The position numbers were made by a program, and so were the translations under genes. The notes under the pieces are model-generated. The model made no database searches. It was not told the origin of the DNA and was given only the letters and a program-made list of their open reading frames with translations. A stretch of DNA of 25,174 bases, from NCBI GenBank assembly GCA_045614025.1, contig JAZLCE010000032.1, positions 1 to 25,174 on the forward strand, written 5' to 3'. Numbering within the stretch: the stretch's first letter is position 1; every line of letters starts with the position of its first letter. This document shows positions 23,546-25,174 of the stretch, piece after piece. Source of the stretch: RGIG4140 sp045614025 (GTDB lineage Bacteria > Pseudomonadota > Alphaproteobacteria > CAAHEQ01 > UBA3637).

Positions 23546-23757
23546 TTAATCAGGAGCAAAAAAATCAGCTAATTTTCCATTTAATGAAAGTTTTTTTTAT
23601 AAGCCGCATAAGATTTTCCTATATGCCCAAAATCAAATTCCTTATAGCCATTTTTTGCTAAATCAGAATTTCAAAAAACTTTATTTTTCACCTTTAAAAC
23701 TTCTTTTAATCATTTAAAAAGAGGAACAAATGCATATAGAAAAAAATAATTGATAAT
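23546..23757 (-). pseudogene. Decayed gene fragment with two stops and a frameshift
   Basis: Reading from 23757 leftwards gives protein-like sequence interrupted by TGA at 23710-23712 and 23671-23673, with segments LYAFVPLF, LKEVLKVKNKVF and NSDLAKNGYKEFDFGHIGKS. It then runs into an A8 tract (near 23591-23598). A shift there joins to LSLNGKLADFFAPD and a TAA at 23546. The composition (Asp, Gly, Pro, Ala, His) is unlike the translation of random AT-rich DNA. Family not recognised; no intact copy in the window. Confidence 0.5.
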
Positions 23758-23797
23758 TTAACCTGTTCAATTAATTACAAAAAAAATATCTTAAAAA

Positions 23798-23992
23798 TTA
23801 TTTTTCTCTATAATTAATTTTTTGTTCCACCTGTTTTGGATTATTTGATAAAATCTTTTTTGGCTCAGCAGTTTTTTCTTTTTCAGATTGTTTACATAAA
23901 TGATATGCTCCAGAAATAACACTCACAGCCAATAAAAATCCAACCACACCTGTTGTCAAACAACTTTTAAATTCCGCTTTTACATCATTCAT
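23798..23992 (-). CDS. Small single-pass membrane protein (64 aa)
   Basis: MNDVKAEFKSC, a membrane segment at about 12-32 (LTTGVVGFLLAVSVISGAY), then a Lys/Glu/Asn/Gln-rich tail. Same overall layout as its neighbours but without the EDYEPIS motif. AAGGAA about eight bases before the ATG. A possible promoter lies about 100 bases upstream. No family recognised. Confidence 0.65.
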   Translation of the reverse strand: MNDVKAEFKSCLTTGVVGFLLAVSVISGAYHLCKQSEKEKTAEPKKILSNNPKQVEQKINYREK

Positions 23993-24096
23993 GCTTTAAT
24001 TCCTTTTATATTTTGAATATGAGAAAAAATTCACAATCACTCTTTTTGATTTTCTCAAAAACCATAAATTAGATTGAATAACACATATCCTTTTCA

Positions 24097-24125
24097 GATA
24101 TAGCATAAATATTATATTTTGTCAT
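24097..24125 (-). promoter_or_regulatory. Possible promoter of the 64-aa gene
   Basis: ATGACA (24120-24125), a 17-base spacer and TATATC (24097-24102) on the minus strand. It would leave a leader of about 100 bases. Confidence 0.3.
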
Positions 24126-24194
24126 CAGTTTTACTTATAAATAACATATTGCTTAAAAAAATATGTTTCAAACATATTAGTTCAAAAAATCTTT

Positions 24195-24398
24195 TTAAGA
24201 TTTATAAATTTTTTCATAAATTCCGAAATGCGCATCAAAAATTCTATCTTGATTATCAGCAACATTACAATTTCACTCAGCTTGGAACATATTTAATGGC
24301 TCTCCCACTCCATCAACAAAAATATCTTAATTTGTTATTTTTAACATATATTTTCTCTAATCAAGAGACTCACCTCTTTTAAAGTCATCTAAAACAAT
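24195..24398 (-). pseudogene. Decayed gene fragment with three in-frame stops
   Basis: A single frame of 68 codons reads IVLDDFKRGESLD, RKYMLKITN, DIFVDGVGEPLNMFQAE and NCNVADNQDRIFDAHFGIYE..., split by TAG, TAA and TGA. The Asp/Gly/Glu/Val/Ala/His content is coding-like, in contrast to the Ile/Phe/Lys-rich antisense frame. No start or ribosome-binding site is evident; family not recognised. It lies between the 64-aa gene and the rRNA operon. Confidence 0.5.
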
Positions 24399-24642
24399 CT
24401 AGATTAAAATCCCTCCAATAAGCCCTCTCTTCATTAACACAAGATAAGTGGTGATGAAGATTTAAATTTAGTTACCTTTCGCAACCTTTTAAATTACTAT
24501 GAGTATAGAATTTACAAATATGCTACTAATATCTATCTTAAACATATTGGTAATTTTTTTTATTAACACAATTTTATAAAAATAATTAGATTTTCATTCA
24601 AACCACAGAGTTATAATCATAAACATTGTTTTCTTCTTTAAT

Positions 24643-24801
24643 CTATGTTTCAAATAATTCAATATCATCAGCACTTTCAAATTTTTCTTTTTCGCTTAAA
24701 ACGGCTAAACTAACACCTGAAATAGCTCCTTAAGATGATTATAGAGGTCCATAAATCTCATTTACGTTATCAAAAGAAGTTATGTCCATTTCAGAGCCCA
24801 T
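24643..24801 (-). pseudogene. Broken EDYEPIS-family small-protein gene
   Basis: An ATG preceded by GGAGGAGGAG opens a frame with MGSEMDITSFDNVNEIYGPL, then TAA-Ser-Ser-TAA, then GAISGVSLAVLSEKEKF and a TAG. Without the two stops the middle reads Y-G-P-(L)-S-S-G-A-I-S-G-V, which aligns with Y-E-P-I-S-G-G-A-V-C-F-A in the gene at 23244 and Y-E-P-I-S-N-I-G-V-C in the one at 21580. I infer a third, decayed family member; the tail is Glu/Asp-rich and short. Confidence 0.5.
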
Positions 24802-25050
24802 CTTTCATCACTCCTCCTCCAGTTATAAAAGAGACAGGGATTTAGGAATAGATTTTCAGAATAAGATGACTATAGATTTTTTATACCATTAATAACGATT
24901 ATTATCAGATAATATTTTTACTTAAATCAATCAAGGAATCTTATAGCGTCAGTAACAAGAAGAACTTTAGATACAAACAGCTGACACAAAGAAATTAATC
25001 TAGAGAGTGGAATAATAAAGTAAAGAGGTTTGAGGATAAGAGGAGATAAA
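24802..25050. other. Intergenic region between the small-protein cluster and the rRNA operon
   Basis: No gene seen. It contains the strong ribosome-binding site of the broken gene at 24643 (around 24811-24820). From about 25010 rightwards it turns almost purely purine on the plus strand. The stretch 24399-24642 is likewise without a supported gene. Confidence 0.5.
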
Positions 25051-25075
25051 AAGGAACCCCTGCGAAGAGCAGGGG
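25046..25075 (-). terminator. Terminator of the rRNA operon
   Basis: CCCCTGC/GCAGGGG, seven G/C-rich pairs with a five-base loop (25057-25075), followed on the minus strand by TTCCTTTTTA. It lies about 60 bases past the 5S 3' end. Confidence 0.85.
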
Positions 25076-25134
25076 CAAGGAGGGTAAAGGAGTAAAAGAG
25101 GGATAAGAAGTGTAAGGGAGACGAGTGTATAAAA

Positions 25135-25174
25135 GGTTCGGCAGTGACCTACTCTTCCGCAGCTTAAGCTGAAG
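25135..25174 (-). rRNA. rrf: 5S ribosomal RNA, 3' part (cut by the window edge)
   Basis: The minus strand reads CTTCAGCTTAAGCTGCGGAA, then GAGTAGGTCACTGCCGAACC, the conserved 3' third of bacterial 5S rRNA (helix IV/V and the closing strand of helix I). The rest of the 5S and presumably 23S and 16S lie to the right, so the operon is transcribed leftwards towards the small-protein cluster. Confidence 0.92.

Noticed and set aside
23546..23757. TGA read as tryptophan (alternative code) in the decayed frames
   Set aside because: Core genes use TGG for Trp and several end in TGA with overlapping downstream starts; the frames here also contain TAA, TAG or a frameshift.
23581..23757. GH-containing nuclease toxin domain in the relic (FDFGHIGKS)
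   Set aside because: Resemblance is limited to a few residues and the fragment lacks the rest of such a domain.
24119..24382. Plus-strand open frame of 87 codons beginning with TTG
   Set aside because: No ATG start or ribosome-binding site, composition dominated by Leu, Phe, Asn, Lys, and it is the antisense of a more protein-like decayed frame.

Overview
The window is AT-rich DNA from what is most probably an alphaproteobacterium with a cell wall. The evidence is: uvrC directly followed by pgsA, an alphaproteobacterial-looking initiator tRNA and 5S rRNA end, DD- and LD-carboxypeptidases, a lytic transglycosylase and Mur-ligase genes, and an AT bias like that of host-associated members of the class. 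TAA, TAG and TGA all end genes and Trp is TGG in intact genes, so the standard bacterial code applies. The species cannot be named from this sequence alone.

Layout. 1-2.9 kb: uvrC-pgsA on the minus strand. 2.9-6.6 kb: dacA (DD-carboxypeptidase with a SPOR domain) and two unrecognised envelope-type genes on the plus strand. 6.6-8.5 kb, minus: a small membrane protein, a secreted Sel1-repeat protein and a Pal/OmpA-like lipoprotein. 8.7-9.1 kb, plus: tRNA-fMet with its own promoter and terminator, followed by a 170-bp-offset direct repeat that copies the tRNA 3' end, the terminator and a micro-ORF. 9.3-14.8 kb, minus: an AsmA-like gene, then an operon of a Mur ligase (Mpl/MurC type), an LD-carboxypeptidase and a U32 protein, which suggests muropeptide recycling. 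14.9-17.2 kb, plus: a secreted protein and a Slt70-type lytic transglycosylase. 17.2-18.7 kb, minus: a strongly charge-segregated cytosolic protein of unknown function. 18.9-21.2 kb, plus: gap and pgk.

21.2-25.1 kb, minus: an accessory-looking region downstream of an rRNA operon, whose 5S 3' end lies at the right edge. It holds an ankyrin protein and six tiny proteins (64-80 aa), each with one N-terminal or central membrane segment and a Lys/Glu/Gln-rich tail. Several have their own TTGACA-type promoter. Two share an EDYEPIS motif directly before the membrane helix. I also read three decayed genes here with in-frame stops or frameshifts, one of which looks like a third EDYEPIS-family member. 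This cluster is the best candidate for an undescribed system, but its function cannot be read from sequence.

Much of the core region concerns the envelope: phospholipid synthesis (pgsA), wall trimming (dacA, slt), wall recycling (Mur ligase and LD-carboxypeptidase) and outer-membrane tethering (Pal-like).
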